A DNA stretch of 64,000 bases. Source: AC-32 sp963716865. Its GTDB lineage: Bacteria; Actinomycetota; Thermoleophilia; Gaiellales; Gaiellaceae. Below, one piece after another: positions 1 to 8,831 of this stretch (its first letter is position 1; each line of letters begins with the position of its first letter). Location of the stretch: NCBI GenBank assembly GCA_963716865.1, contig CAVQUF010000005.1, forward strand, positions 496,001-560,000. Reading direction: 5' to 3'. The position numbers and the translations under genes were made by a program. Under the pieces are notes generated by a model. The model searched no databases and was not told the DNA's origin. It worked only from the letters and a program-made list of their open reading frames with translations.

Positions 1-856
1 GACACGAACGCGCCGATGAACGGGACGTACGCCGTGACGAACACGACGACGGCAATCGTCCCCGCTAGCGGAACGCCGAGGATCACCGCGCCGAGCCCGA
101 CGACGATCGCGTTGAACGCGGCCACGATCGTGACTCCCAGGAAGTAGCGACGCAGCGAGAGGATCACGTTGCTCGTGATCGTGTGCGCCACGTCGAGCGG
201 GACGCCGAGATGGCGGTCGATGAAGCGGCGCACCGTCGGGCCGTCCTTGAGCAGGAAGAACGTCGCGAAGAAGGTGAACGTGATGAAGAAGACGAGCGAG
301 GTTAGCCCCTGAATCCCGCCGATCACGCCCTGGATGAGCGTCTTTCCGCTTGTGGCCGCGCCGCTCTTGGCGCTCTCCTTCACGCCCGAGCTGCCGTTGA
401 CGCCGAGGTCCTTGGCCCAGCCCTGAAGCTTGTCCGCCGCCTCGTTCGCGGCCGACTTGATCTCGGAGGATTGCTCGACGATCCCGCCTACGACGAGCAG
501 GAAGATGAGAACGCCGAGCGCGAGCAGCCCCAGGAGCACGACCGCCGCTCCGAAGCCGCGGGAAAGCCCATGTGCCTGCATCTTCGACACGAGAGGGCTC
601 GGCAACCGTCGCCAGGATCGCGCCGACGATGACCGGCATCGTGATGGTCGCGGTGAGGCCGACGAGCCAGGTCGCCCCGACGAGCAGGATGGACACGCCG
701 ACGAGGAACCAGGCGAGCAGGCCCAGGTCGCGCAGCCACATCGGCGCCGAGAACACCCTGGACAGCGAGGTGGCGTCGATCTGGACGACCGTCGGGCCCG
801 TCGTCCTCGGGCTGCTCGCGGCGCCGCGAGAACCAGTCGCGGAAAGGAACGTCCAC
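1..856 (-). CDS. AI-2E family (PerM/TqsA-type) transporter, 3' end outside window, two frameshifts
   Basis: Integral membrane protein of the AI-2E transporter family. Read across frames, the minus strand gives the N-terminal VDVPFRDWFSRR, then paired membrane segments, an extracytoplasmic helical stretch containing EQSSEIKSAANEA, FFLLKDGPTVRRFIDRHLG and the family motif YVPFIGAFVS at the window edge. Two frame changes are needed, near 785 (after EDDGP) and near 600 (before SPLVSKMQAHG). Each is explained by one extra base. Start taken at GTG 856, since the conserved sequence begins there. Family membership is clear; substrate is unknown. Either a decayed gene or, more likely given other indels in the window, assembly error. 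Confidence 0.75.
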
Positions 857-906
857 GCGCGAGATTCTCGCCGCCTCGCCGGACGCACCCGGGGTACCCT
901 CGCGGC

Positions 907-1746
907 GTGGAGGCGTCGCTCGCATACGAGTGGCCGTTCGAGCCCTTCGTCATCGCGGGCTGCGCCCTCGCGCTGGCCCTCTTCTTCCAGGGGTTCTTCC
1001 GGCTCCGGCGGCGCGGACGAACCGATCACGCCGGCTGGGGCCGGGCCACGCTCTTCGTGGCCGCGGTGGCCCTCACCTACCTGGCGCTCGCATCGCCGCT
1101 CGCCGTGGCCGCCGAGAAGGACCTGCTCTCGGCCCACATGCTCGAGCACCTGCTCCTCGGCGACCTCGCGATCGCCCTGGCGATGCTGGCGGTCAGGGGC
1201 CCGCTCGTGTTCTTCCTCCTCCCTCCCCCGGTCCTGGCGCCGCTCGCCCGCTCGCCGCGGCTGCGGGCCTTCCTCCGCTGGCTGACCGGCCCCTGGGTCG
1301 CGCTCGCCGTCTGGACGGCCTCGATGTGGATCTGGCACATCCCGCGCTTCTACGACTACGCGGCGGCCCATCCGGTCGTCCACGAGCTCGAGCACCTCAG
1401 CTTCTTCCTCGGCGGCGTCCTCGTGTGGAACGTCCTCATCGATCCCGCCCGCACCGGGCGCGTAACGGTGCCCGGGCGGATCGCTCTCGCCTTCGCCGTC
1501 TTCATGCTCGGCGACTTCGTGATGGCGGCGATCCTCAACGGGGCCTTCACCTACCCGCTCTACGCCGACCAGCCCGACCGGCTGCTCGGGATCGGCCCCG
1601 ACGCGGACCGGCGCGTTGCGGCGCTCCTGATGCTCGTCGAGCAGGCGCTCACGCTCGGCGTCTGCGTCGCCGTCCTCGTCTTCCAGTACCTCGAGCATCC
1701 TGCCGAGGAGGCCGGAGGCGTCGGGGTCGGGAACGCGCGCGGCTGA
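907..1746 (+). CDS. ctaG: cytochrome c oxidase assembly factor CtaG (Caa3_CtaG family)
   Basis: Polytopic membrane protein of about 280 residues that matches the Caa3_CtaG family, which helps assemble the copper centre of caa3-type cytochrome oxidase. Visible family marks are HMLEHLLLGD near residue 78, WIWHIPRFYDYA near 141 and HELEHLSFF near 160; these conserved His residues lie at membrane edges as expected for copper handling. Seven or so hydrophobic segments follow one another. The GTG start at 907 places the first hydrophobic helix shortly after the N-terminus; the longer upstream frame is low-complexity and antisense to the AI-2E gene, so it was discarded. No oxidase subunit is in the window. 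Confidence 0.85.
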   Translation: MEASLAYEWPFEPFVIAGCALALALFFQGFFRLRRRGRTDHAGWGRATLFVAAVALTYLALASPLAVAAEKDLLSAHMLEHLLLGDLAIALAMLAVRGPLVFFLLPPPVLAPLARSPRLRAFLRWLTGPWVALAVWTASMWIWHIPRFYDYAAAHPVVHELEHLSFFLGGVLVWNVLIDPARTGRVTVPGRIALAFAVFMLGDFVMAAILNGAFTYPLYADQPDRLLGIGPDADRRVAALLMLVEQALTLGVCVAVLVFQYLEHPAEEAGGVGVGNARG

Positions 1747-1797
1747 CAGCGCGCCGGTGAGATACTCGCGACGGCCAGCCCACAAAAGGGGGAGAAC

Positions 1798-3189
1798 GTG
1801 ACGCTCAAGCACCCGAAGGCTCTCGTCGAACGACATGTGGACCTCGCCATGGCCGGGATCTTCAGCCTCGAGACCGGGACGATTCCCCGGCACGAGCTGC
1901 CCGAGGGCGAGATGCCGCCCGACGTCGCCTACCAGATCATCCACGACGAGCTGATGCTCGACGGCAACGCGCGCCTCAACGTGGCGACGTTCGTCACGAC
2001 CTGGATGGAGCCGCAGGCCGAGAAGCTGATGGCCGAGTGCTTCGACAAGAACATGATCGACAAGGACGAGTACCCGCAGACGGCCGAGCTCGAGGCTCGC
2101 TGCGTCAACATCCTCAGCAACCTCTGGCACGCGCCTGACGCCGACCAGGCCAGCGGCTGCTCCACCACCGGCTCGAGCGAGGCGGCGATGCTCGGCGGCC
2201 TCGCGCTCAAGCGCCGCTGGCAGAAGCGGCGGGCAGCCGCGGGCAAGCCGGCCGACAAGCCCAACATCGTCATGGGGATCAACGTCCAGGTCTGCTGGGA
2301 GAAGTTCGCGAACTACTGGGACGTCGAGATGCGGCTCGTCCCGATGGAGGGCGACCGCTTCAATCTCTCTGCCGAGGAGGCCGTGAAGCTCTGCGACGAG
2401 AACACGATCGGGGTCGTCGCGATCCTCGGCTCGACATTCGACGGGTCGTTCGAGCCGGTCGAGGAGATCTGCGACGCCCTCGACGCGTTCGAGCGGGAGA
2501 CCGGTCTCGACATCGAGGTGCACGTGGACGGCGCCTCCGGAGCGATGATCGCCCCGTTCCTGGATCCCGACCTCGTCTGGGACTTCCAGCTCCCCCGCGT
2601 CGCCTCGATCAACATGTCGGGCCACAAGTACGGGCTCGTGTACCCGGGTGTCGGCTGGGTCGTGTGGCGCGACGCCGACGCGCTCCCCGAGGACCTGATC
2701 TTCTGGGTCAACTACCTCGGCGACAACATGCCGACCTTCGCGCTCAATTTCTCGCGCCCGGGCTCGCAGGTCGTCGCGCAGTACTACAACTTCCTCCGCC
2801 TCGGCTTCGAGGGCTACCGCCGGGTCCAGAGCTACGCGCGCGACGTCGCCACACGGCTCTCGGCCCAGATCGCGGAGCTCGGCCCGTTCGAGCTGTTGAC
2901 CCACGGCGACGAGCTCCCGGTCTTCGCGTTCAAGCTCAAGGACGAGATCACCAACTACACGGTGTTCGACGTGTCCGGCGCCATGCGCGAGCGGGGCTGG
3001 CAGCTGCCCGCCTACACGTTCCCCGAGAACCGGACCGACCTCGCGGCGCTGCGCGTGGTCGTCCGGCGCGGGTTCACGCATGACCTGGCCGACCTGCTCG
3101 TCTCGGACCTGGAGCGGCAGCTGCCGAAGCTCCAGAAGCTGCCCGAGCCGGTGGAGAACGCCGAGACCGGAAGCGCATTCGCCCACTGA
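1798..3189 (+). CDS. gadB: glutamate decarboxylase (PLP-dependent)
   Basis: Converts L-glutamate to GABA and CO2, consuming a proton; usually cytoplasmic and linked to acid tolerance. The 463-residue length equals E. coli GadB (466). The PLP lysine is K277 in NMSGHKYGLVYPG, and VHVDGASGAMIAPF carries the cofactor-binding Asp. SGCSTTGSSEAAMLG is the phosphate-binding region. GTG start at 1798 is preceded by a strong AAGGGGGAG ribosome binding site. A class II glutamine amidotransferase follows 21 bases downstream, probably in the same operon; it could release glutamate from an amide donor, but that link is inference. No glutamate/GABA antiporter is next to it. Confidence 0.93.
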   Translation: MTLKHPKALVERHVDLAMAGIFSLETGTIPRHELPEGEMPPDVAYQIIHDELMLDGNARLNVATFVTTWMEPQAEKLMAECFDKNMIDKDEYPQTAELEARCVNILSNLWHAPDADQASGCSTTGSSEAAMLGGLALKRRWQKRRAAAGKPADKPNIVMGINVQVCWEKFANYWDVEMRLVPMEGDRFNLSAEEAVKLCDENTIGVVAILGSTFDGSFEPVEEICDALDAFERETGLDIEVHVDGASGAMIAPFLDPDLVWDFQLPRVASINMSGHKYGLVYPGVGWVVWRDADALPEDLIFWVNYLGDNMPTFALNFSRPGSQVVAQYYNFLRLGFEGYRRVQSYARDVATRLSAQIAELGPFELLTHGDELPVFAFKLKDEITNYTVFDVSGAMRERGWQLPAYTFPENRTDLAALRVVVRRGFTHDLADLLVSDLERQLPKLQKLPEPVENAETGSAFAH

Positions 3190-3210
3190 CCGACACGTAA
3201 GGAGGAAGAC

Positions 3211-4047
3211 ATGTGCCGCTGGATGGCCTACTCGGGAACGCCTCTCCTGCTCGAGGCGCTGCTCATCAAGCCCCAGCACTCCCTGATCGACCAGAGCCTC
3301 CACTCGCGTCTCGGCGCCGAGACGACGAACGGGGACGGCTTTGGCGTCGGCTGGTACACCGAGGAGGAACAGATGCCGGCGCTCTTCAAGAGCGTCGAGC
3401 CGGCCTGGAACGACCGGAACCTCCGCGAGCTCTGCCACAGCGTCCGCTCCGGGCTCGTGTTCTGCCACGTCCGGGCCTCGACCGGTACCCCGATCCAGCA
3501 GACGAACTGCCACCCGTTCCGCTGGCGCAACTGGCTCTGGATGCACAACGGCGGGATCGCGGAGTTCCACCAGGTGAAGCGCGACCTCATGCTCGCGATC
3601 GACCCCTCGCTCTTCCCCGACATCGAGGGCTCGACCGACACGGAGACGTTCTTCTTCCTCGCGCTCACTTTCGGCCTCGAGGACGACCCGCCGACCGCGG
3701 TGGAGCGCGCAGTGGGCTACATCGAGGACGTCGGCAAGAAGCACGGCATCGAGTACCCGATCCAGATGACGGTGTCGACGAGCGACGGCGAGAAGCTGTG
3801 GGCGTTCCGCTACTCGAGCATGGGCAAGTCGCGCTCGCTCTTCTACTCGACGCGCGTCGACCTCCTCCGCGAGCTGCACCCGGACATCCCGGTGCTCCAG
3901 GAGGTCTCGGACGAGTCGCGCCTCGTAGTCTCGGAGCCGCTCCGTGACCTGCCCGGGGCGTGGAACGAGGTTCCGGAGTCGAGCTACGGCGTGGTCCAGG
4001 AGGGCCAGGACGAGATGCACTCCTTCACGCCGAAGCCACCGTCGTAG
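3211..4047 (+). CDS. class II glutamine amidotransferase (YafJ/EgtC-like)
   Basis: Ntn-type glutaminase domain protein of 278 residues. It starts MCRWMAYSG, which after Met removal exposes the catalytic N-terminal Cys2. NGDGFGVGWYTEE and HVRASTGTPIQQTNCHPF are the glutamine-binding loops typical of YafJ, EgtC and GltB glutaminase domains. An excellent AAGGAGGAAG site precedes the ATG, fixing the start so that Cys is residue 2. There is no synthetase domain, so the acceptor of the ammonia or the gamma-glutamyl substrate is unknown. No other ergothioneine gene is nearby, which argues against EgtC proper. Likely co-transcribed with the glutamate decarboxylase gene. Confidence 0.85.
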   Translation: MCRWMAYSGTPLLLEALLIKPQHSLIDQSLHSRLGAETTNGDGFGVGWYTEEEQMPALFKSVEPAWNDRNLRELCHSVRSGLVFCHVRASTGTPIQQTNCHPFRWRNWLWMHNGGIAEFHQVKRDLMLAIDPSLFPDIEGSTDTETFFFLALTFGLEDDPPTAVERAVGYIEDVGKKHGIEYPIQMTVSTSDGEKLWAFRYSSMGKSRSLFYSTRVDLLRELHPDIPVLQEVSDESRLVVSEPLRDLPGAWNEVPESSYGVVQEGQDEMHSFTPKPPS

Positions 4048-4895
4048 GCGCGCGCCCGTATCCGTCGACCCCGCAGGGCTGGGAGGTCACCGACCGCCGC
4101 TCGATCGGGCCGTTTACGACCCATCTCACCTGGCGGCGGGCCGACGGACGGCTCGCCGAGTGGTCCTCGCGGCGTCAGCGCAAGGGCCGCTCCAGGCTGT
4201 CTCACCGGCCCGAAGGCGTCTGGTGGGCGCCGCGACGGGCCTCGTGGTGGATCGCGGTCCTGTTCGCGATCGGCTCGACCTGCTTCCTCGTCGCGCCGTT
4301 CCCGGGCTTCGTCGAGCTGGTCGGCTCGGCCGCGGACGGGATGGTCTTCTTCGTCGGGTCGATCTTCTTCACGTCGGCCGCCACGCTGCAGTGGCTCGAG
4401 ACGATCAACGCCGAGCCCGGGCCTGAGGCCGGCAAGCGCCGCTTCCGGATCGTCTCGTTCGAGCCGCACAGGATCGACTGGTGGGTCTGCGGCGTGCTGC
4501 TCGTCGGGACGCTCTTCTTCAACGTGACCACGTTCCAGGCGCTGCAGTCCGGGCTCGACGCCAATTCGTACGACAAGCTCGTCTGGAGGCCCGATGTCGT
4601 GGGCTGCATCTGCTTCCTCGTGTCCGGGTACCTCGCCTACATCGAGGTCTGCGGCAACGCGTTCTGGACGAGACGGCGCGGCCTCGAGTGGCGGATCGGA
4701 GCCTGGAACCTCGTCGGTTGCGTGGCGTTCGGAATCGCGGCGATCGCCTCGTACTGGGTGCCGTCGCAGGGAAGCGTCTGGCACCTGGCCGCCGCGAACG
4801 CGTTCACCGCGTTCGGCGGGCTCTGCTTCCTCGTCGGCTCCGTGCTCATGCTCCCGGAAGCCGCCGCCGCGGCCCGGGCAGAGGAGTCAGCCTAG
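3960..4895 (+). CDS. YrhK-like multipass membrane protein
   Basis: Hypothetical membrane protein. After a basic, Trp-rich N-terminal region (THLTWRRADG, EWSSRRQRKGRS) come about six hydrophobic segments, with pairs resembling the YrhK domain (MVFFVGSIFFTSAATLQWLE). The convincing coding stretch begins near 4080, but the only usual in-frame start codon is GTG 3960, which overlaps the amidotransferase gene by 88 bases; a rarer start codon or an indel near 4047 is possible. Its end overlaps the converging antiporter gene by nine bases. Function is unknown. Confidence 0.6.
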   Translation: MERGSGVELRRGPGGPGRDALLHAEATVVGARPYPSTPQGWEVTDRRSIGPFTTHLTWRRADGRLAEWSSRRQRKGRSRLSHRPEGVWWAPRRASWWIAVLFAIGSTCFLVAPFPGFVELVGSAADGMVFFVGSIFFTSAATLQWLETINAEPGPEAGKRRFRIVSFEPHRIDWWVCGVLLVGTLFFNVTTFQALQSGLDANSYDKLVWRPDVVGCICFLVSGYLAYIEVCGNAFWTRRRGLEWRIGAWNLVGCVAFGIAAIASYWVPSQGSVWHLAAANAFTAFGGLCFLVGSVLMLPEAAAAARAEESA

Positions 4896-6119
4896 GAACT
4901 CCTTGGCGAAGTCGCCGAGCTTCTCCCCCTCGTCTGCCGCTGGCTCACGGCGCCCGACGATCCGGAGCGCTACCAGCGGATAGACGAGCACGGAGAGCAT
5001 GCCCGCGCCGATCAGCGAGGCGCCGACGGCGGGATCGATCGCCCCCCGCTCCTCGCCGATGCTGACGATGGCGACGATCAGCGGGAGCGCGGTCGCCGCG
5101 AAGAAGGCGAGACCCGCAGTCCGCTGGTCGCCGAGCTCGCGCCGCCAGAGGAGCGCCGACGAGCCGCGTGTCAGCATGAAGAGGCCGAGGAAGAGCGCCG
5201 CGAGCGCGAGCCCGCCCAGCGTCAGCAGGCTGTCGAGGTCGAACGTCATCCCCGTGACCACGAAGTAGATCGGGATGAAGAGCCCGAAGGCGATGCCCTC
5301 GAGCCGGATCCTCACGTCCTCGCCTTCGGGCGAGTCGAGCGCGAGCCCCACGACGAGTCCCGCTGCAAACGCGCCGAGCACGAAGTCGAAACCCGACCGC
5401 ACGGCGAGGTAGACGAGCGCCGCCAGGATGAGGATCGCGCCGCGCACGGCGGCCTGGCCGGTCGTGTGCACGGTCGCCTGGATCGCCTTGACCACGCGGG
5501 GCGGACGTGCCCGCATCATCACGACCGCGGCGAGCGCGACGACCGCGCAGAAGGTGATCAGGAGCAGGATCTCGGTCATGGCGCCGTACACGCCGGTGAG
5601 GAAGATCGAGATGAACACGATCGGCCAGAACTCACCGGCGACGCCCGTGCCGAGCACAGCCGGCCCGAACGGCGTCGAAAGCAGGCCCGCGTCCACGACG
5701 ATCGGGACGAGCGTCCCGAGCGCCGTCGTCGCGAGCGCGACGCCCAGCAGCCACCAGCGGGCGTCGATCCCTGCGAGCTGCAATCCGAGGCCCACGGCGA
5801 GCGCGATCGCGAGCGAGATCGCCCAGCCGACGCTGCCGATCTGCAGCGCGCGGCGGGGCACCTTCCTGTCGATCACCTCCAGGCCGGCGAGGAAGAACAG
5901 GAACGCGAGGCCGAGGTTGGAGAAGAAGTCGAGGTACGGATCGACCTTCGCGATGTGTAGCACCTGCGGCCCGATCAGGATGCCGAGCACGATCTCGATC
6001 ACGACCGTCGGCAGCACGACCCGGCCGTGGAAGCGCGACAGGAGCGCGCCGAGCGTGGACGCGAGCAACACGAGGACGATGGAGGCGAGATCCGGGGTGG
6101 GCGCCGCGGCCGCGATCAT
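4887..6119 (-). CDS. cation:proton antiporter (CPA2/KefB-type)
   Basis: Monovalent cation/proton antiporter of the CPA2 superfamily, 410 residues with about 12 membrane segments and no C-terminal TrkA-N domain. Visible family features are VVIEIVLGILIGPQVLH in the first helices, GLAFLFFLAGLEVIDRK (the conserved FxAGLE-like motif), and the later GFDFVLGAFAAGLVVGL helix. The ATG overlaps the stop of the upstream GAP-type gene as ATGA, so translation is probably coupled. It is the last gene of a membrane-protein operon that starts at 9753. Ion specificity (Na+ or K+) cannot be told from the sequence. Confidence 0.88.
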   Translation of the reverse strand: MIAAAAPTPDLASIVLVLLASTLGALLSRFHGRVVLPTVVIEIVLGILIGPQVLHIAKVDPYLDFFSNLGLAFLFFLAGLEVIDRKVPRRALQIGSVGWAISLAIALAVGLGLQLAGIDARWWLLGVALATTALGTLVPIVVDAGLLSTPFGPAVLGTGVAGEFWPIVFISIFLTGVYGAMTEILLLITFCAVVALAAVVMMRARPPRVVKAIQATVHTTGQAAVRGAILILAALVYLAVRSGFDFVLGAFAAGLVVGLALDSPEGEDVRIRLEGIAFGLFIPIYFVVTGMTFDLDSLLTLGGLALAALFLGLFMLTRGSSALLWRRELGDQRTAGLAFFAATALPLIVAIVSIGEERGAIDPAVGASLIGAGMLSVLVYPLVALRIVGRREPAADEGEKLGDFAKEFLG

Positions 6120-6807
6120 GCGGCGAACCCGCTGATCGCGTCGCCGATCAGCTTCGCTCCGAGGACGAGCAGGAGCACGGTCATGATCGCCGCGTTGTGG
6201 GCTGCGAGCCAGGCCTTCAGCCCGTCGAGCAACGGCGCCGCCCGCTCACCCATCACGAGGTAGATGCCCAGCAGCACGATGACGCCGAGCGAGGCGATCA
6301 GGACGAAGACGGCGAGCGCCACCATCTCCTGCCCGTCCGAGATCCCGGCCTCCGCGATCGTCAGCGCAGGCCGCGACGGTCAGGACGAGGTTCTTCGGGT
6401 TGACCGCCGAGAGAACAACGCCGGCGCCGAGCGACCGACCCGCGGTGAACGCGTCGACCGTTCCCATCCACCTGGGCATCTCCGCCTCCTGGCCTGCCTT
6501 CGGGCGACCCAGCCATGTTCGCACGGCGAGCACGAGGAAGACCACTCCGAAGACGAGCGTTGAGGACGCTCACCCAGGTCGCGGGCGCACCCGAGTCCTG
6601 TGTGGCGTTACCGGTGGTCAGCACGAGCACGATCGCGCCGAGGAGCGACAGCCCCGCTATCCACCCGAGCGCGAAGGCCGGCCCGTTCGCGCGGGCACGA
6701 GGCGTCGCGAGCATGAGCACCATCGCGATGATCGGTATCGGGCTGATCGCGACCACCACGGCGAACGGCAGGATGTTCCCTATCGCCTGACCCAAGCCCT
6801 CCACCAC
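6116..6807 (-). CDS. GAP family (SfLAP-like) membrane exporter, two frameshifts
   Basis: LysE-superfamily-like membrane protein of the GAP/SfLAP type. Three frames must be joined: GQAIGNILPFAVVVAISPIP with GPAFALGWIAGLSLLGAIV, then TLVFGVVFLVLAVRTWLG with PRWMGTVDAFTAGRSLG and VVLSAVNPKNLVLTVAA, then ALTIAEAGISDGQEMVALAV to the C-terminal helix. Frame changes fall near 6560 and 6365, each explained by one extra base. The start is one of two adjacent GTG codons (6807 or 6804), just after the stop of the upstream gene. The conserved NPKN motif supports the family. Paralogues lie at 8155-8820 and 17256-17942. Substrate unknown. Confidence 0.7.
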
Positions 6808-6812
6808 TCGTT

Positions 6813-7448
6813 CTAGACGGAAAACGTCACGGGGAAGGTGGCTATCCAGACGGCCGTGACGAGGAAGATCACCCAGCCGAGCCCGAGGAGCACCTCCCGT
6901 TGGCGCAGCGACTTGAGCTTCGTGGAGATGCCCGCGAAGAACAAGGAGGCTGCGAAGAGGACGACGGCGAGCACGTAGTTGTCGGCACGCTGGTTCGCCG
7001 AGCCCGCCGCATTCGAGTGCACGCCGGCCGCCGCGTTCAACCGCTCGCTCTTCACCGCCTCGGCGACCCGGTATTGCGACATCGCGAACGGGCTCAGGGG
7101 CGCCTTCGGATTCGTGCGCGGGCGCGTCGCGAGCCAGGCCGCGAAGGCGGGCCTGAACTCGAGGCGGAAGCGCCGGCGGTAGAACTGCGCCAGCTTCTCG
7201 TTGCCCGCGACGCTTGCGTCCACCCACTGGATGAAGGTCGCGATGTCGACCTGGGTGAGCTGCCCGGCGCGCGTCGAGGCCTCGGACGACTGGATCCGGG
7301 CCGCAGTCCCCTTGCTGTAGTCGGCCGCCTGCTCCCCCCTCCACCGCGTCGACTGGTACGTGCTCCAGGCGGTCGCGACTGCCGCGACCGCGAGCAGGAC
7401 CGTCGCGAGAAGCTCCACTCGATGATTCCTCCTGGCCTCGGCGTCCAT
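6813..7448 (-). CDS. hypothetical membrane protein, three helices
   Basis: A 211-residue protein of unknown function. One helix is near the N-terminus (LLATVLLAVAAVATAWSTYQ), followed by a soluble, helical middle part (QSTRWRGEQAADYSKGTAAR, then a Phe/Arg-rich segment), and two C-terminal helices (NYVLAVVLFAASLFFAG and VLLGLGWVIFLVTAVWIATF). The layout resembles DUF4337-type proteins, but I cannot confirm that. The ATG shares one base with the stop of the upstream channel-like gene (TGATG), showing coupled translation. The upstream continuation of this reading frame is a shadow. Confidence 0.75.
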   Translation of the reverse strand: MDAEARRNHRVELLATVLLAVAAVATAWSTYQSTRWRGEQAADYSKGTAARIQSSEASTRAGQLTQVDIATFIQWVDASVAGNEKLAQFYRRRFRLEFRPAFAAWLATRPRTNPKAPLSPFAMSQYRVAEAVKSERLNAAAGVHSNAAGSANQRADNYVLAVVLFAASLFFAGISTKLKSLRQREVLLGLGWVIFLVTAVWIATFPVTFSV

Positions 7449-8158
7449 CAGCTGAAGACGTTCACGGCCCTGGCGATCACGAGCCCGACCACGATCAGCG
7501 AGATCAGCGCCTGGAGGGCCATCGTCAGCTTCGCCCAGCGCGCCATCGGCATGACGTCGGTCGGGCTGAACGCGGTGCTCGTGGTCAGGCCGAGGATCAG
7601 GTAGTCGACGTACTGCGGCCGCCAGCCGGGCGGGGAGATCTCCGGGCTCAGCTGCTGCGTGAACGCGAAGTCGGGGTAGTCGTGCTCGCCCCGCCACCGT
7701 GCGAGCGGCCCGCCGCTGTCGAGCATCCAGTAGAGCAGGCTGAAGACGAGGACGTTGCCGAGCCAGATCAACGCGCCGGAGGCGAGCAGAGAGGTCGCGG
7801 AGTCCGTCACCTTGCCGCCTCTGATCAGGTCGACGATCAGCACGCTTGCGCTGATCAGAGCCATGACGACGAGGGCGATCACGAGCCCGATCGCGACCTT
7901 GCGGAGCCAGCGCCTTTGCCGGCTCACGCGCGCCGGATCGGAGGCGAGCAGGACGACCAGCAGCGCGATCTCGATGCCTGGAACGAGCCAGTGCGGTCCG
8001 AGCGACTCGCGGTGAGGCTGGGCTACACGCAGCACGATCGTGATCGCGATGAAGGTCAGCAGCGCAAGCGCGATCGGCCAGCGGGGCTCGCTGAACTCCG
8101 GCTCTTCCTGGTCCGTCGCCGGGGCCTCGACGGGCAACTGCTCGCTGCCGTCGCTCAC
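7448..8158 (-). CDS. K+-channel-like / DUF1345-like membrane protein without a canonical selectivity filter
   Basis: Six-helix-type membrane protein of 236 residues. The last third reads like a two-helix pore module: YVDYLILGLTTSTAFSPTD, then MPMARWAKLTMALQALIS and a final helix GLVIARAVNVF. In potassium channels the loop would hold TVGYGD; here TSTAFSPTD is in that place. The GTG start at 8158 forms a GTGA overlap with the stop of the upstream GAP gene. A clear paralogue with the same signature (TNSIAFSPTD ... ARAVNVLG) is at 50042-50728. DUF1345 is the nearest named family I can suggest. Role unknown; ion conduction is inference only. Confidence 0.75.
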   Translation of the reverse strand: MSDGSEQLPVEAPATDQEEPEFSEPRWPIALALLTFIAITIVLRVAQPHRESLGPHWLVPGIEIALLVVLLASDPARVSRQRRWLRKVAIGLVIALVVMALISASVLIVDLIRGGKVTDSATSLLASGALIWLGNVLVFSLLYWMLDSGGPLARWRGEHDYPDFAFTQQLSPEISPPGWRPQYVDYLILGLTTSTAFSPTDVMPMARWAKLTMALQALISLIVVGLVIARAVNVFS

Positions 8159-8820
8159 GTGAGCGCAGTGATCCCGTTGTAGAGCAGCGACACGGCGAGC
8201 GCGACAATGATCACGGCACCGACGTTCTTGGCGTTCCGCTCGAGCCAGCTCCTGGCCGACCCCAGCATCCGCTGAGCGAAGTCGGGCGCCACAACCAGCA
8301 ACACCAGGGCCGTCGCCAGAGGCAGCAGCGACACGAGCGAGAAGAAGACCCAATCCACGATGTACTGGGTCGTCGAGGGGTCGGTCTGGGAGATCGCCTT
8401 CAGCGCAATCGGGATGACCGCGCCCGCGTTCGCGAGCAGAGCACCTCCCGCGAACACGGCAAGGTTTCGGCTGGCGACGACCTTCTCAATCTGCGCGATC
8501 GTGCTGGCAGCGCGGTCGGGGTCCGGGGGTCGCCGGAAGACGCGTATGGCGAAGACGACCAGCAACGCTCCGGCGACGATGTCGAACCAGGAGACCCATG
8601 TCTTCGGAGTCGATGTGGGCGAGGCCGCGGTGTTGCCCAGCACAAAGGCGGCGGCGACGCCAATCACGAGCATCGCGCTCAGCGCCCCGAGGTAGAACCA
8701 GACTCCGGTCAGCAGCGGCCGGTCGCTGATGACGAGGACAAGCACGCAGAACGTCACCGTGGTGGGCAGGAGCATCGCGGCCAGGCACGCGAGGAGGAAC
8801 TCGGTGTCGGCGCCACTCAC
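8155..8820 (-). CDS. GAP family (SfLAP-like) membrane exporter
   Basis: Intact 221-residue member of the LysE-like GAP/SfLAP group. Six hydrophobic segments flank a short cytosolic loop (VFRRPPDPDRAASTIAQIEK). Family features are LLACLAAMLLPTTVTFCVLV in helix 1, LLTGVWFYLGALSAMLVIGV in helix 2, and FAGGALLANAGAVIPIALKA in place of the NPKN loop. Start is GTG 8820 (VSGADTEF), the same start style as the paralogue at 17942 (VSGATQVL). It lies 11 bases after the YihY gene and overlaps the next gene by four bases. SfLAP proteins export glycolipids in mycobacteria; the substrate here is unknown. Confidence 0.8.
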   Translation of the reverse strand: MSGADTEFLLACLAAMLLPTTVTFCVLVLVISDRPLLTGVWFYLGALSAMLVIGVAAAFVLGNTAASPTSTPKTWVSWFDIVAGALLVVFAIRVFRRPPDPDRAASTIAQIEKVVASRNLAVFAGGALLANAGAVIPIALKAISQTDPSTTQYIVDWVFFSLVSLLPLATALVLLVVAPDFAQRMLGSARSWLERNAKNVGAVIIVALAVSLLYNGITALT

Positions 8821-8831
8821 GGTGGGAGACC

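Noticed and set aside
430..906. Long N-terminal extension of CtaG
   Set aside because: The stretch is antisense to the AI-2E gene, low-complexity and without hydrophobic helices.
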